A stretch of 64,000 nucleotides of DNA from Prevotella sp. P5-50 (GCF_002251295.1 NZ_NPJA01000015.1:62001-126000), one strand, 5' to 3'; shown: positions 45,584 to 56,426, counted from the first letter of the stretch. Numbers and translations: made by a program. The notes: a model not told the origin generated them from the letters alone.

Positions 45584-46756
45584 ATGCCGGAAAGCAATTT
45601 CGTTGACTATGTGAAAATCTGTTGCCGTTCGGGTAAAGGCGGACGTGGGTCTATGCACCTGCGCCATGTGAAATACAACCCTAACGGCGGCCCCGACGGG
45701 GGCGACGGAGGCAAGGGCGGAAGCATCATTCTGCGTGGCAACCACAACTATTGGACGTTGTTACACCTGAGATACGAGCGCCATATCTTCGCCGAACACG
45801 GCGGTAATGGCGGTCGCGACAAGTGTCACGGCACCGACGGCAAGGATATCTACATCGACGTGCCCTGTGGCACGGTGGTCTATAATGCTGAAACCGGCAA
45901 ATATGTCTGCGATGTAACCTACGACGGACAAGAGGTGATGCTCCTTAAAGGCGGTCGCGGCGGATTGGGTAACTATCAGTTCCGATCAGCCACCAACCAG
46001 GCTCCGCGCTATGCGCAGCCCGGTGAACCGATGCAGGAAATGACTGTGATCCTCGAACTGAAGTTGTTGGCAGATGTCGGCCTTGTCGGTTTTCCCAATG
46101 CCGGCAAATCCACACTGGTCTCAGCCTTGTCGAATGCCCGTCCGAAGATAGCCAATTATCCCTTCACCACGATGGAGCCCAGCCTCGGTATCGTGGGCTA
46201 TCGCGACCACAAATCGTTTGTGATGGCAGATATTCCCGGTATCATTGAGGGAGCCAGCGAAGGCAAAGGACTCGGTTTGCGATTCCTCCGCCACATTGAG
46301 CGCAACTCACTATTGCTCTTTATGGTGCCTGGCGATACCGACGATATCAAGCGTGAATACGAGATACTGCTCAATGAATTGCGGCAGTTTAATCCCGATT
46401 TGATCGATAAGCACCGTGTGCTGGCGGTCACCAAGTGTGATTTGCTCGACGAGGAACTGATCGACATGTTGCGCGAGACTCTGCCCGACGATCTCCCCGT
46501 GGTATTCATATCGGCTGTTGCCAACCAAGGTCTTGACGAGCTCAAAGATGTGCTTTGGGCAGAACTCAACGACGAAAGCAATAAGTTGGCTACTGCCATC
46601 GGTGAAGAGAATATCGTACACCGCGACAAGGATATGTCGATGTTTGCACAGGAAATGGCGGATGAGGGCGAAGATGAAGATATCATCTACCTCGACGACG
46701 ACGACCTTGAGGATGTTGACGACCTTGAAGATTTTGAATACGAAGATGAAGAATAA
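45584..46756 (+). CDS. obgE: GTPase Obg
   Basis: 390-residue ribosome-associated GTPase involved in large-subunit assembly and stress control. The glycine-rich Obg fold (1 to about 160; [20 protein letters not shown]) precedes the G domain: G1 [15 protein letters not shown]3 [12 protein letters not shown]4 TKCD. The C-terminus is a very acidic tail ([15 protein letters not shown]) in place of a larger OCT domain, typical of Bacteroidota. It overlaps pgeF by 11 bases. Confidence 0.96.
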   Translation: MPESNFVDYVKICCRSGKGGRGSMHLRHVKYNPNGGPDGGDGGKGGSIILRGNHNYWTLLHLRYERHIFAEHGGNGGRDKCHGTDGKDIYIDVPCGTVVYNAETGKYVCDVTYDGQEVMLLKGGRGGLGNYQFRSATNQAPRYAQPGEPMQEMTVILELKLLADVGLVGFPNAGKSTLVSALSNARPKIANYPFTTMEPSLGIVGYRDHKSFVMADIPGIIEGASEGKGLGLRFLRHIERNSLLLFMVPGDTDDIKREYEILLNELRQFNPDLIDKHRVLAVTKCDLLDEELIDMLRETLPDDLPVVFISAVANQGLDELKDVLWAELNDESNKLATAIGEENIVHRDKDMSMFAQEMADEGEDEDIIYLDDDDLEDVDDLEDFEYEDEE

Positions 46757-47543
46757 TCTGCCCCAGTGGCACGATTACGATATGGGAAACGGCGTGATTG
46801 CCTTCAGCACCACCAGAAAAGGTGGATGCAGCGAGGGCAATTACGCCGCTTTTAATATCAATAGATATTGTGGCGACGACCCTGCCCACATCGAAGCCAA
46901 CCGCACAGCGCTCTGCCAACGCCTTGGCATCGGTATGGCGCAACTCGTAGTGCCCCACCAGGTGCATGCTGCCGAGGTCAAACAGATAGGCCGCGACTTT
47001 ACCGAACAGCCTGCTGTGGTGCGTGACGAACTGACAGACGGTTTCGATGCGGTGATGACCGATGTGCCGGGCATCTGTGTTGGCGTGTCAACAGCCGATT
47101 GCATTCCCGTGTTGATCTATGATGCGGCACACCATGCCGTATGTGCTGTCCATGCCGGATGGCGTGGCACCGTACAGCGTATTGTGGTCAAAGCCATTGA
47201 ACGCATGCGTGCTGCTTACGGTACACAACCTTCTGAGCTTACCGCAGCAATAGGTCCTGGTATCAGTATCGACCATTTTGAAGTGGGCGATGAGGTCTAT
47301 CAGCAGTTTGTTGATGCTGGCTTTGAGATGGAACCAATCAGCCGGCGATACCAGAAATGGCATATTGATCTGCCCGAATGTAATCGCCGCCAGTTGATCC
47401 AACTTGGTGTTGCCCCTCAGTGCATCATCTCTTCAGGCATTTGCACTTATGCGCAGTCGGATATGTATTTCTCTGCGCGCCACCTTGGAATAGACAGTGG
47501 TAGGATATACAACGGCATCATGCTGACTCCCCATCGCGATTGA
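46746..47543 (+). CDS. pgeF: Peptidoglycan editing factor PgeF (YfiH, DUF152)
   Basis: 265 residues from the ATG at 46746, which lies inside the end of obgE; the longer frame upstream is a shadow. The multicopper-polyphenol-oxidase-like fold shows the metal/catalytic residues His in [11 protein letters not shown], Cys in [10 protein letters not shown] and His in [10 protein letters not shown]. The family removes wrongly incorporated residues from peptidoglycan precursors and also shows purine nucleosidase activity. The overlap with obgE suggests translational coupling. Confidence 0.93.
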   Translation: MKNNLPQWHDYDMGNGVIAFSTTRKGGCSEGNYAAFNINRYCGDDPAHIEANRTALCQRLGIGMAQLVVPHQVHAAEVKQIGRDFTEQPAVVRDELTDGFDAVMTDVPGICVGVSTADCIPVLIYDAAHHAVCAVHAGWRGTVQRIVVKAIERMRAAYGTQPSELTAAIGPGISIDHFEVGDEVYQQFVDAGFEMEPISRRYQKWHIDLPECNRRQLIQLGVAPQCIISSGICTYAQSDMYFSARHLGIDSGRIYNGIMLTPHRD

Positions 47544-47666
47544 CGGTGAAGGGGCATGCTGTTGCGATTGATATAGTCGGTTTCTGCGTGTGTTTTTTGA
47601 GTATCGTTGAAACCGCAAAGTATCAGGCATTTACACCATTTGAAACGGTCTGCTTGCTTGCAAATT

Positions 47667-47854
47667 CAATGAATTTGCTGAGTAAAATCAATGAATTTGG
47701 TCTGCAATTTCAATGAATTTGCTGAGGAAAATAAATTGATTTGCTAAGGAAAGTAAATTGATTTGCTAAGGAAAGTAAATTGATTTGCTGAGGAAAACAA
47801 ATTGATTTGCTGAGGAAAATAAATTGATTTGCTGAGGAAAACAAATTGATTTGC
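47667..47854. repeat. 22-bp tandem repeat array, second copy (nine units)
   Basis: Nine units keep an exact 22-bp step. Three begin TCAATGAATTTG (47667, 47689, 47711) and six carry AAATTGATTTGC (47733, 47755, 47777, 47799, 47821, 47843). The linkers are CTGAGGAAAA or CTAAGGAAAG variants. The array fills most of the space between the convergent pgeF and capA-like genes. The same family is at 17013-17137. The remaining bases of 47544-47901 hold nothing else recognisable. Confidence 0.9.
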
Positions 47855-47901
47855 AATGGCAGGTGATAATTGCAAGGGAGGAATGAGGTATCGGCTGGTG
47901 G

Positions 47902-48963
47902 TCAAATGGTGGTCAGAGAACGTCGTGTGTAACGTATCAGTCCGATGTTTCCACGCAAATCTATCCAGGCATCACTATGTGGGAAATCGGTTTCGGATAG
48001 TGCTTTCATCTGGTGTGCCACCAAGAAACGCTTACCATCTTGCTTGCGCGGACCTGCGCCGTAGATTTGTATGAACGAATAGATGCGACCTTTTTGAAAT
48101 CTGCCCTTGTGGTCGATTGTCACCGTCACTATAGGTGCGTAGCCAGAAACACCTTGCAGACTGATGCCGAAGGGTGTGCAGAAATTGCCCAGACTGTAGG
48201 CAATGAACCGTCCTTTATAGACTTCAATGCCCCTAACCACATGCGGACCGTGACCATAAACCACGTCGGCACCGTGGTCAATGCAGTAGTGTGCCAGTTG
48301 GCGCAATGCTCCACGACGCTCGCCCAGAAAGCCCTCCATGCCGTTGGGTACATGACTCTGTGCCGTCCCCTCGGCTCCACCGTGGAACGAAACGATGATG
48401 ATGTCGCACTGTTGGCGCAGCTGTTTCAACAGTTTACCCACTTTCTTCAGGTCGAGATGACTGACTGTATAGCTGTTGTGACCTAAGGCGCAGAGACCGA
48501 TGCGCACACCTTGGCGCATGACAACGGCTGTTTCCGATCGTCCGGCAATGCCTGCAAAGGCGATGCCCTGCTGTCGCAAAGCGTGCTCGGTGGATATGAC
48601 TCCCTCTATGCCGAAGTCGAAACTATGGTTGTTTGCCATGCTCACAAAGTCGTAGCCGGCATCTTTCAGCCACCAGGCGTAGCTTGTTGGTGTGCGAAAA
48701 GCATAGTTGTTGGCTTTGCCCTCCTTGCGTGTTTCACCCTTGTCGCATAGTGTTCCTTCAAGATTGCCCACTGCCAAGTCGGCTTGCCTGAGGATGTCGC
48801 GTGTGTCGCGAAACAGGTATTTGCCATCCCTCCACGGTAGTCGTGGTGTGGGATAGGTGGTGCCCATCATGATATCTCCCGTAAGAGCGATGGTCAGTGA
48901 AGCAGAAAGGCAGGTCAAAGAATGACCTGCCCATATAGTAAGAGTGAGTAATAATCGGAACAT
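47902..48963 (-). CDS. CapA-family metallophosphoesterase-like protein
   Basis: 353 residues with a signal peptide. The CapA fold is shown by ALTGDIMMGT, VGNLEGTLCD, FVSMANNHSFDFG, GLCALGHNSYTV, IIIVSFHGGAE and VYGHGPHVVRGIEVY with AYSLGNF. The family is named for poly-gamma-glutamate capsule synthesis in Bacillus, but in Bacteroidota the role is not established. It is followed upstream by NlpC/P60 and M23 genes in the same direction, hinting at a cell-envelope function. Confidence 0.85.
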   Translation of the reverse strand: MFRLLLTLTIWAGHSLTCLSASLTIALTGDIMMGTTYPTPRLPWRDGKYLFRDTRDILRQADLAVGNLEGTLCDKGETRKEGKANNYAFRTPTSYAWWLKDAGYDFVSMANNHSFDFGIEGVISTEHALRQQGIAFAGIAGRSETAVVMRQGVRIGLCALGHNSYTVSHLDLKKVGKLLKQLRQQCDIIIVSFHGGAEGTAQSHVPNGMEGFLGERRGALRQLAHYCIDHGADVVYGHGPHVVRGIEVYKGRFIAYSLGNFCTPFGISLQGVSGYAPIVTVTIDHKGRFQKGRIYSFIQIYGAGPRKQDGKRFLVAHQMKALSETDFPHSDAWIDLRGNIGLIRYTRRSLTTI

Positions 48964-48973
48964 GAAGATGCTG

Positions 48974-49543
48974 TTACTTCGCCACGCGGCGTGCGCCTAC
49001 ATAGCGGCGATTATAGTAGCCTTCGGTAGAACTGCTGATTTTCACACCTTCGTTGGTGCTGGCGTGGATAAAGGTGAAGGTGTTGTTGATGGGATCATAG
49101 TCCATCACAATACCTACGTGACCTACACCGCGTCCGGAGCGAGGACTGGTGAAGAACACCAAGTCGCCACGTTGCATCTCCCAGCGCTTGATGGGGATGT
49201 TGCGTGCATACTGGTCGCGCGACGAACTGCCGATGTTGATATCGTGTTGTCCAAACACATAGCTGGTGAAACCAGAGCAGTCGAAGGCGTAAGGGCCTTT
49301 GCTTCCGCTGCGATAGCGTGTGCCGATGAGAGCTGTGGCCTGATCCATGATGCTGTTTGAAGTGGCAAATGTTGCCGTACCGTCATAATCATCGGTATAT
49401 AAGAAGTCGAAATTCTCTATCTCTTCATAGACAGTTTCGGTACGTTGGGTCTTTCTTGTCTTCTTTCTCTTGCCTTTTGCCCATGTCATATCCACAGAGG
49501 ACAGCAACACAAGCATGATGCATAGTAGAATTTTCTGTTTCAT
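48974..49543 (-). CDS. NlpC/P60 cell-wall peptidase
   Basis: 189 residues with a signal peptide (MKQKILLCIMLVLLSSVDMT). After a basic linker, the NlpC/P60 domain (about 70-189) has catalytic Cys in YAFDCSGFTSYVFG, His in VGHVGIVMDYDP and a third polar His in FTFIHAST. It should cut peptide stems of peptidoglycan in the periplasm. Ten bases separate its stop from the CapA-like start, so the two are likely co-transcribed. Confidence 0.9.
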   Translation of the reverse strand: MKQKILLCIMLVLLSSVDMTWAKGKRKKTRKTQRTETVYEEIENFDFLYTDDYDGTATFATSNSIMDQATALIGTRYRSGSKGPYAFDCSGFTSYVFGQHDINIGSSSRDQYARNIPIKRWEMQRGDLVFFTSPRSGRGVGHVGIVMDYDPINNTFTFIHASTNEGVKISSSTEGYYNRRYVGARRVAK

Positions 49544-49571
49544 TTTCTTTAGTTTAGGTTATTTGGTTGGT

Positions 49572-50525
49572 TTAGTTATATTTCAGGATTTGACCTGGTC
49601 TGAGTCTGGTGCTCTTGCTGATGTGATTCAGTTTGCAGATGGCATCAACAGATGTACCGCGCTTGCGAGCGATAGAATAGAGCGATTCACCCTTTGATAC
49701 TTTGTGGAAACGAGCTGCTGCAGAGCGGCTGCTTGTGGCCTTCTGGCGTGCAGCAGGAGTGCTGTTGTCAGCCAAATCGAGGTCGTCGCCATATGACCTG
49801 CCGCCGGCTACACCACGCAGACGGGTAGCTTCTGCCGACTCGCGATTGTAGGTAGATTTGCGGAATACATAGTAGTCGTCAACCACGTCTTGGTTTCTGA
49901 AGTCGAACATCAGGGCAGGGTTGAGTGCTATGCCACACAGACGCGTCTCGAAGTGGAGGTGTGAACCAGTGCTGCGTCCGGTGTTTCCGCCCAGTCCGAT
50001 GGGATCTCCGGCACGCACCTCTTGGTTTTCAGCCACCAATTGTGCAGACATGTGACCGTAGATGGTTTCCAGTCCGTTGTTGTGTCTGATGACTACGTAT
50101 TTTCCGTAGCCACGTCCTTCGTAGCGCACGATGCGCACCTTGCCACTGAAGGCAGCGCGGATGGTATCGCCGATATATACTTTGATGTCCAGTCCCTTAT
50201 GTTGGCGTCCCCAACGCGAACCGAAGTTGCTGGTGATAACGCGGTTGGTGGTGGGCATGCAGAAGTTGCGCAGGTTGATGCGGAAAGTGTCGGGGAGGTT
50301 GGTTGCTTTATGGGCATATCTGTTATCCCAGTCGTTATAGAGGTCGGCAGCCGGTGATTCATAGCTCTCTGCCTGAATGAGGCGACGGAGAGCCATGCTA
50401 TCTACTGCTTTCATCTTTCTGTCTATAGGGGCCTGACGTGCCAACAAATCCTGTCCCATCGTCGGGAGAGTACATACGGTTGCAACGGTTAGGAATGCTA
50501 TTTTCTTTAGATTTTTAAAAAACAT
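49572..50525 (-). CDS. M23 peptidase with C-terminal LysM
   Basis: 317 residues from the ATG at 50525 (MFFKNLKKIAFLTV, signal peptide); the longer frame is upstream of the promoter. The M23 domain has the zinc motifs HKGLDI, YGHMSA and GSHLHFETR. A C-terminal LysM (SKGESLYSIARKRGTSVDAI) binds glycan strands. It is a peptidoglycan endopeptidase, possibly an EnvC-like factor if inactive, but the metal ligands are intact. Followed after 28 bases by the NlpC/P60 gene. Confidence 0.9.
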   Translation of the reverse strand: MFFKNLKKIAFLTVATVCTLPTMGQDLLARQAPIDRKMKAVDSMALRRLIQAESYESPAADLYNDWDNRYAHKATNLPDTFRINLRNFCMPTTNRVITSNFGSRWGRQHKGLDIKVYIGDTIRAAFSGKVRIVRYEGRGYGKYVVIRHNNGLETIYGHMSAQLVAENQEVRAGDPIGLGGNTGRSTGSHLHFETRLCGIALNPALMFDFRNQDVVDDYYVFRKSTYNRESAEATRLRGVAGGRSYGDDLDLADNSTPAARQKATSSRSAAARFHKVSKGESLYSIARKRGTSVDAICKLNHISKSTRLRPGQILKYN

Positions 50526-50579
50526 AATTATTCTTTTCGGTTCGTATTCTCGTTCGGTTTCAATAAAAACAGAACGATG

Positions 50580-50647
50580 CAAAGTTACGAAATTATTTCT
50601 AAAATCGGTAAAGTGTTAACACTATTTGTGTGTAATTTAACACTTTA
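50580..50647 (-). promoter_or_regulatory. M23 promoter with upstream inverted repeat
   Basis: On the minus strand a TAACTTTG box (50587-50580) lies 55 bases before the M23 ATG. Just upstream, TAAAGTGTTAA (50609-50619) and TTAACACTTTA (50637-50647) are perfect 11-bp inverted arms, 17 bp apart, reaching the -33 position. This looks like an operator. The rest of 50648-50777 has nothing else clear. Confidence 0.6.
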
Positions 50648-50777
50648 CGTAGCGGATTTTGCCTTTTTTTTGATTTGTCGCAGGTAGTCTTTTGTCTGTT
50701 TTTGCCCTCGTTTTTATGGGACGATCGTGCATTTTCTATGGGAAAAATAGATTTTCCCAGTTCGTTTTCCCCACTTT

Positions 50778-52877
50778 TTACGAGATGGCAGACCAGTTGA
50801 TATTGGTCTTGCGAAGTTGGCGCAGACGGTCCCAAAGCATGTGGTAGCGCTCCGACTGACAGGTGGGGTCTGCGTCGATGATGCGTTGTGCCTCGTCGCG
50901 TGCCATCTGTACAATCTGTCCGTCGCGTGCGATATCGGCAATTTTGAGGTCGAAAGCCATGCCGCTCTGCTGTGTTCCCTCCAGATCGCCCGGTCCACGC
51001 AGTTTCAAGTCGGCTTCGGCAATGCGGAAACCATCGTTGGTCTCACACATGATGTCTATGCGTTTGCGCGTCTCTTCAGCCAGTTTGGGTGAGGTCACAA
51101 GGATGCAGTAGCTCTGTTCGGCACCTCTGCCCACACGTCCGCGCAGTTGGTGGAGCTGGCTGAGTCCGAAGCGTTGCGCCTCCATGATGACCATCACCGA
51201 GGCATTGGGCACGTTGACTCCCACCTCAATCACGGTCGTTGCCACGAGCATCTGTGTCTCACCGCGTGCAAAGCGCTGCATCTCTTCGTCTTTCTCCTTG
51301 GCTTTCATCTTGCCGTGTACCTTGCTCAGTCGGTATTCCGGAAACACCTGACACAGCGTGGCATAGCCATCTTCCAGGCTTTTCAAGTCGATGCGCTCGC
51401 TCTCTTCGATAAGCGGAAAGACCACATAGACCTGTCGTCCCTGTTGCATCTGCTTGCGCAGTCCATCGTAGAGCGATGGTATTCGGCTGTCGAAGGCATG
51501 GGTGGTGACCACGGGCTTGCGTCCTGGCGGCAGTTCATCGATGATGCTGACATCGAGATCGCCGTAGAGTGTCATAGCCAGGGTGCGGGGAATGGGTGTG
51601 GCTGTCATTACGAGGATATGTGGCGGATTGTCGCTTTTGCTCCATAGTTTGGCGCGTTGTGCCACACCGAAACGGTGTTGTTCATCGACCACCACCATGC
51701 CCAGTCGTGCAAACTGTACTGTGTCTTCTATCACGGCATGGGTGCCCACGAGAATCTGCAACGTCCCGTCAGCCAGATCGTTGAGCACTTGTTCTCGCCG
51801 TTTGCCTTTCACCATACCCGTCAGCAGTCCGACGCTGATGTCCATGCCCTCAAGAAAGCTGCTGATGGTGCGCAGGTGTTGTTCGGCAAGAATCTCGGTT
51901 GGCGCCATGATACAGGCTTGATAGCCATTGTCGAGTGCCATCAGCATGGTCATGAGTGCCACCAGTGTCTTGCCCGAACCCACGTCGCCTTGTAGCAACC
52001 GATTCATCTGTCTGCCCGAAGCAGTGTCTTTGCGTATCTCACGGAGCACTCGTTTCTGTGCTTCGGTCAGTTGGAAGGGCAGGTGGTTGTGGTAGAAACC
52101 GTTGAAGCACTCGCCGATATGCGAGAAAACATAGCCGCGGTATTTGCGCCGATGATCGCTCGCGTACCTTAATATATTAAGCTGAACGTAGAAAAGTTCT
52201 TCAAATTTGAGTCGCAGCCGTGCGCGTTCCAGTTCTTTGGCATTGTGCGGATAGTGAATCTGTCGCAACGCCTCGTCTCGGCTGATGAGGTGGTTGGGGC
52301 GCGTGATGAAGTCGGGTAGTGTCTCGGCAATAGGCTGCTTGAGCAAATCGAGTAGTGTTTTGGTCATCTTGTCGAGCGCCCGTGAGTTCAACCCACGTTT
52401 CTTCATCTTCTCTGTCGTATTGTAGTAGGGTTGCATCCCCATATCCGAGAGTTGGATGTTTTCGGCAGGTTCAAGGTCAGGATGCACCACCTGTACCCTG
52501 CCGTTATATATGGTGGGTCGCCCGAAAACGATGTATGGAATGCCCGTTTTGTAGCGTTTGGGCACATCCTTGGCATAGTTGAACCAGGTAAGGTCCATCA
52601 CGCCCGTGCCATCGGAAAGGTGAGCCACTACGCGCGTCTTGCGGTGTCCCATGTCAAACGACTCGAAACTGAGTATTCTGCCGCATACTTGGACAAACGG
52701 CATGTCGCCCGTCAGTTCGTGGATGGTATAGATTCTACTTCTGTCGATATGTTTGTAGGGGTAATATTGCAACAGGTCGCCAAGGGTATTGATGCCCAGT
52801 TCTTCGCTAAGCACCTTTTTGCGGTTGGGTCCAACCCCCGCCATATACTGGATATCCTGTTGCAGTATGTCGGTCAT
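50778..52877 (-). CDS. recG: ATP-dependent DNA helicase RecG
   Basis: 699 residues. The N-terminal OB-fold wedge domain precedes a superfamily 2 helicase: motif [23 protein letters not shown] (motif II), [19 protein letters not shown] (motif III), and the C-terminal helicase domain with [17 protein letters not shown]. It remodels stalled replication forks and Holliday junctions. Its ATG overlaps the ispD stop (52874-52877), so the chain DJ-1, ispD, recG is one translationally coupled unit. Confidence 0.96.
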   Translation of the reverse strand: MTDILQQDIQYMAGVGPNRKKVLSEELGINTLGDLLQYYPYKHIDRSRIYTIHELTGDMPFVQVCGRILSFESFDMGHRKTRVVAHLSDGTGVMDLTWFNYAKDVPKRYKTGIPYIVFGRPTIYNGRVQVVHPDLEPAENIQLSDMGMQPYYNTTEKMKKRGLNSRALDKMTKTLLDLLKQPIAETLPDFITRPNHLISRDEALRQIHYPHNAKELERARLRLKFEELFYVQLNILRYASDHRRKYRGYVFSHIGECFNGFYHNHLPFQLTEAQKRVLREIRKDTASGRQMNRLLQGDVGSGKTLVALMTMLMALDNGYQACIMAPTEILAEQHLRTISSFLEGMDISVGLLTGMVKGKRREQVLNDLADGTLQILVGTHAVIEDTVQFARLGMVVVDEQHRFGVAQRAKLWSKSDNPPHILVMTATPIPRTLAMTLYGDLDVSIIDELPPGRKPVVTTHAFDSRIPSLYDGLRKQMQQGRQVYVVFPLIEESERIDLKSLEDGYATLCQVFPEYRLSKVHGKMKAKEKDEEMQRFARGETQMLVATTVIEVGVNVPNASVMVIMEAQRFGLSQLHQLRGRVGRGAEQSYCILVTSPKLAEETRKRIDIMCETNDGFRIAEADLKLRGPGDLEGTQQSGMAFDLKIADIARDGQIVQMARDEAQRIIDADPTCQSERYHMLWDRLRQLRKTNINWSAIS

Positions 52878-53533
52878 CGGCAGAGCGTTTCGGCAATAGC
52901 CAAGTCAAAGGGAGTGGTAATCTTGATATTTTCTCGGTTGCCCTCTACCATTGTGATGGCATGTCCATAGGACTCTACCACCGACGCATCGTCGGTAAAC
53001 GCCTCGGAGAAAGGTTGGCGGTTGGCAGCCTTCAGTAGTTGGATGTCGAAAGTTTGTGGAGTTTGCACCAAACGGTAGTCGCCTCTGGGCTTTGTGCCCT
53101 CGGTGATGTGGCGTAAAGTCTCAACCACCGGAGTCACCGGAATCACCGCTTTTGCCGTGCGTGCCGTGTCGTAGCAGCGGCGAATGACATCAATAGCAGG
53201 GAATGGGCGCACACCGTCGTGCACACCGACCACACCCTGTGCATCATCGGGGATGAGTGCCAGTCCGTGTTGCACACTATGGAAGCGAGTCTCGCCGCCG
53301 TCAGCCAACATGTAGGGCACATCAAACTGATACTGCCCACACAGCTCATGCCAGTAGGTCTGTTGGGCTTTAGGCAACACAAGGATAATCCGGAGCGCTT
53401 CCGAAAAATGGTGGAAGCGTTCGATAGTGCGCATCAGCACGGGTTTTCCGCCGATGGGGAGAAACTGTTTGGGAATGTCGCTGCCCATGCGCAGTCCTTT
53501 GCCACCGGCTACGATGATGATATAGTCGGTCAT
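52874..53533 (-). CDS. ispD: 2-C-methyl-D-erythritol 4-phosphate cytidylyltransferase
   Basis: 219 residues catalysing the CTP-dependent step of the MEP isoprenoid pathway. The nucleotide-binding start [30 protein letters not shown], and the [11 protein letters not shown] metal-binding motif are all present. It overlaps recG and the DJ-1 gene by four bases each (ATGA arrangement). Confidence 0.95.
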   Translation of the reverse strand: MTDYIIIVAGGKGLRMGSDIPKQFLPIGGKPVLMRTIERFHHFSEALRIILVLPKAQQTYWHELCGQYQFDVPYMLADGGETRFHSVQHGLALIPDDAQGVVGVHDGVRPFPAIDVIRRCYDTARTAKAVIPVTPVVETLRHITEGTKPRGDYRLVQTPQTFDIQLLKAANRQPFSEAFTDDASVVESYGHAITMVEGNRENIKITTPFDLAIAETLCR

Positions 53534-54093
53534 CCCATGAGGTGTTTATAGCGCATACCTTCTGCAATGGCATCTGCCACATCCACACCTTTGAGCTGTG
53601 CCAGCAGTTCGTAGGCAAATGGGAATGCTGCCGCAGGCCCTTCACCGGTGGTGATATTGCCGTCGATGGTCACCAGGTCAGCCGTGTAATGCGTGTTGGT
53701 CATACTGCCTTCAAATCCCGGATAGCACGTGGCTTTCTTACCGTCGAGCAGTCCGATAGCTGCCAATACTACTGCAGGCGATGCGCAGATGGCTGCCACG
53801 AGTCGTCCCTCTTCCGCCTGCTTGCACAGTGCTTCGCAGAGCGGCTTGCATTGATAGAGGTTGGTAGCACCAGGCATACCACCCGGCAGAAACAGCAGGT
53901 CGGCATCAGTCAAGTCGCACTGTTCGAAACAAGTATCAGCCTCGATGTTCACACCGTGTGCTGATGTCACAACGTTCTGACCGGTAACGCTGACGGTAGT
54001 GACTTCGATACCGCCACGACGCCAGATGTCAACAGGGATAAGCGCTTCGATGTCTTCAAATCCCGTAGCAAGGAATACGTATGCTTTTGCCAT
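53530..54093 (-). CDS. DJ-1/PfpI-family protein (YajL-like)
   Basis: 187 residues. The flavodoxin-like core begins [20 protein letters not shown] with the conserved Glu, and the nucleophile-elbow cysteine is in [12 protein letters not shown]. Members include glyoxalase III-type and chaperone proteins; this matches the YajL/ThiJ clade by length. First gene of the DJ-1, ispD, recG unit; the exact substrate is unresolved. Confidence 0.88.
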   Translation of the reverse strand: MAKAYVFLATGFEDIEALIPVDIWRRGGIEVTTVSVTGQNVVTSAHGVNIEADTCFEQCDLTDADLLFLPGGMPGATNLYQCKPLCEALCKQAEEGRLVAAICASPAVVLAAIGLLDGKKATCYPGFEGSMTNTHYTADLVTIDGNITTGEGPAAAFPFAYELLAQLKGVDVADAIAEGMRYKHLMG

Positions 54094-54149
54094 AGTTATA
54101 TCATGTGTTGGTTAGTTTTCTGAATATGATGCCCATAGTGGCCGTATGC

Positions 54150-54863
54150 TTATTTCAGTGCGATGAGATATTTCTCGACGGTGGGTTTCAGTCCCATGTA
54201 GAGTGCATCGCAGATGAGTGCATGTCCGATGCTCACCTCGTCGGTCCAAGGAATACGAGAATGGAAATAGTGGAGGTTTTCGAGCGAAAGGTCATGGCCG
54301 GCGTTGAGGCCTAAGCCTATGCGTCGTGCCTCCTCTGCAGCAGCCACAAAAGGAGCAATGGCAGCCTCTCTGTTGCTGTTGTATCCTGAAGCGTAAGGCT
54401 CGGTGTAGAGTTCTACGCGGTCTGCTCCGCATGCCTTTGCCCCTTCCACCATCTTCGGATCAGCATCCACAAAGATGCTGGTGCGTATGCCAGCCTGTGA
54501 GAAGGTGTGGCAGATGTCGGTCAGGAAATTGCGGTTTTCCAGTGTATCCCAACCGTGGTTGGAGGTGATTTGGTCGTGACCGTCGGGCACAAGTGTCACC
54601 TGTGTGGGTACAACTTCCAGAACCAATTTGACAAACGAGTCGATGGGATTTCCCTCGATGTTAAACTCTGTGGCGATGATGGGGCGCAGGTCGCGCACGT
54701 CCTGATAGCGTATGTGACGCTCGTCGGGGCGTGGGTGTACGGTAATGCCTTGTCCACCAAACGATTCGATGTTGCGTGCAGCCTCGATGACATCAGGGTT
54801 GTTGCCTCCTCGTGCATTGCGCAGAGTAGCCACTTTATTGATGTTTACGCTTAGTTTTGTCAT
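54150..54863 (-). CDS. pdxJ: Pyridoxine 5'-phosphate synthase
   Basis: 237 residues from the ATG at 54863 (MTKLSVNINKVATLRN). The PdxJ barrel condenses 1-deoxyxylulose 5-phosphate with aminoacetone 3-phosphate. Visible motifs are NPDVIEAARN, GITVHPRPDERHIRYQD, FNIEGNP, VDADP and GLNAGHDLSLENL. Deoxyxylulose phosphate is shared with the MEP pathway of ispD nearby. Divergent from nadK. Confidence 0.95.
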   Translation of the reverse strand: MTKLSVNINKVATLRNARGGNNPDVIEAARNIESFGGQGITVHPRPDERHIRYQDVRDLRPIIATEFNIEGNPIDSFVKLVLEVVPTQVTLVPDGHDQITSNHGWDTLENRNFLTDICHTFSQAGIRTSIFVDADPKMVEGAKACGADRVELYTEPYASGYNSNREAAIAPFVAAAEEARRIGLGLNAGHDLSLENLHYFHSRIPWTDEVSIGHALICDALYMGLKPTVEKYLIALK

Positions 54864-54913
54864 CTTCTTCAAAAATTTGTCTTAACAGATAGTGATGTTT
54901 CGCCAAAAAATAC

Positions 54914-54945
54914 TAATTTTGTGGCGTATATTCAGCGCAAAGGTA
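54914..54945. promoter_or_regulatory. Overlapping divergent promoters of pdxJ and nadK
   Basis: On the minus strand TACCTTTG (54945-54938) followed by CGC faces pdxJ, about 75 bases from its ATG. On the plus strand TAATTTTG (54914-54921) faces nadK, 68 bases from its ATG. The two boxes lie within 32 bp, so the promoters overlap. Confidence 0.55.
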
Positions 54946-54988
54946 CTAAAACTTTGTGAATTAACGCCTAATAAATTAGATTTTTTAT

Positions 54989-55876
54989 ATGACTTCAAGA
55001 AAACTGCGATTTGCCATTGTCGGCAACACCTACCAAGCTAAAAAGTCGGCATCTGTACAAAAGATACTGAATTGTTTAGCTATGCATGAGGCTGAAGTAT
55101 GTATGGAGCGCGAGTTCCATCGATTCCTCGTTCATGGTCAGCACCTGTCACTTGACGGGGTAGAGGTGTTTGACGGCAATGATTTTGAAGCAGACTTTAC
55201 GGTGTCGATGGGTGGTGATGGTACTTTTCTGAAAACCGCTTCTATGGTGGGAGAAAAGCAAATTCCCATCATCGGTGTCAACACTGGAAGACTTGGATTC
55301 CTTGCAGATATCAATCCACCGGAGATAGATCCCATGGTGCAAGCCATTTATGAGGGCGACTATGCTATCGATACCCGTACGGTGCTACAGGTAGAGACCG
55401 ACGGACAGCCGTTGGCAGGATGTCCTTTTGCGCTGAATGATGTGGCCATCCTCAAGCGTGATGTGGCAGCGATGATTACTGTGCGCACCACGATCAATGG
55501 CGACTACGTGACAACCTATCAGGCTGACGGACTGGTCATCAGTACGCCAACCGGCAGTACGGCGTATTCCCTTTCAGTGGGCGGTCCGATCATCGTGCCC
55601 GGCACTCATGTGTTTTCCATCACGGCGGTAGCCCCCCATTCGCTCAATGTGCGTCCTTTGGTACTTTCCGAAGATTCAGAAATCACCCTCACCGTAGAGA
55701 GCCGTTCCCACAATTTCCTGGTGGCACTCGACGGTCGTTCGGAGAAATTGCCCGATTCCACCCGACTGACGCTTCGTAAAGCCCCATACCGGGTGAAGGT
55801 AGTGAAGCGCGCAGGTCAGAAATACTTCCATACCCTGCGCGACAAAATGATGTGGGGAGCCGATCAACGCGGATGA
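54989..55876 (+). CDS. nadK: NAD kinase
   Basis: 295 residues. NAD kinase makes NADP from NAD and ATP. The GGDGTFLKTASMV motif carries the catalytic Asp, followed by NTGRLGFLAD and the TPTGSTAYSLSVGGPIIVP signature of the C-terminal beta domain. It converges with the superoxide reductase gene 69 bases downstream; that spacer has no clear terminator. Confidence 0.96.
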   Translation: MTSRKLRFAIVGNTYQAKKSASVQKILNCLAMHEAEVCMEREFHRFLVHGQHLSLDGVEVFDGNDFEADFTVSMGGDGTFLKTASMVGEKQIPIIGVNTGRLGFLADINPPEIDPMVQAIYEGDYAIDTRTVLQVETDGQPLAGCPFALNDVAILKRDVAAMITVRTTINGDYVTTYQADGLVISTPTGSTAYSLSVGGPIIVPGTHVFSITAVAPHSLNVRPLVLSEDSEITLTVESRSHNFLVALDGRSEKLPDSTRLTLRKAPYRVKVVKRAGQKYFHTLRDKMMWGADQRG

Positions 55877-55944
55877 TGCGTGGATGGAGGAAATGATTTG
55901 TCCGCCTCGCAAAAGTCAGTTGTCCGCCTTGTCAGCGTCAGTTG

Positions 55945-56319
55945 TCAGCCTCTCCAGAGTCCGTGGAGGTTGCAGTATTCACGTGCCGTAACCATTTTCG
56001 CATCGGTTATGAATTCAGCCACAGGAGCCTCTCCGGGCTTCAACTCGTGGCGCATCACGTCACGGTCGGTCAGCAGTTCAATCCATTCGATGTGGTGTTC
56101 AGGTGTCATGGGGTGTTCCACACTCCCCACGCTGACGCGGTAGCCGCCTTCAATGCGCTCTACTATGGGCACATGTTTCTCTACAGCACCATCGATACCT
56201 TTCTCGTTCATACGCTGCATGATTTTTCCGCAGCATGACATTTCAGCACCTTCGTGCAACACCTCTACGATATTTCCGCAGATGGTGCATCGGTAAATTT
56301 CTCTTTTCTTTGTTGCCAT
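55945..56319 (-). CDS. dfx: Desulfoferrodoxin (superoxide reductase, two-iron type)
   Basis: 124 residues. The N-terminal desulforedoxin centre I has Cys11, Cys14, Cys29 and Cys30. The catalytic centre II ligands are recognisable: His in VEKHVP, His in VEHPM, His in PEHHIEW and the Cys/His pair in [10 protein letters not shown]. It reduces superoxide to peroxide without releasing oxygen, fitting an anaerobe. It stands alone. Confidence 0.93.
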   Translation of the reverse strand: MATKKREIYRCTICGNIVEVLHEGAEMSCCGKIMQRMNEKGIDGAVEKHVPIVERIEGGYRVSVGSVEHPMTPEHHIEWIELLTDRDVMRHELKPGEAPVAEFITDAKMVTAREYCNLHGLWRG

Positions 56320-56426
56320 AGCTCTGAATAATTTAGTTTATAATAAATGGTTATCACCACAAAGTTACGGATTAATCCGTTACCTTGTGTCGTTTGATAG
56401 GTTTTCTTGTGTTTTTTTAACCATCA

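Noticed and set aside
47667..47854. CRISPR array
   Set aside because: The period is 22 bp with only a 12-bp core and near-identical linkers; there are no unique spacers of about 30 bp and no cas genes.
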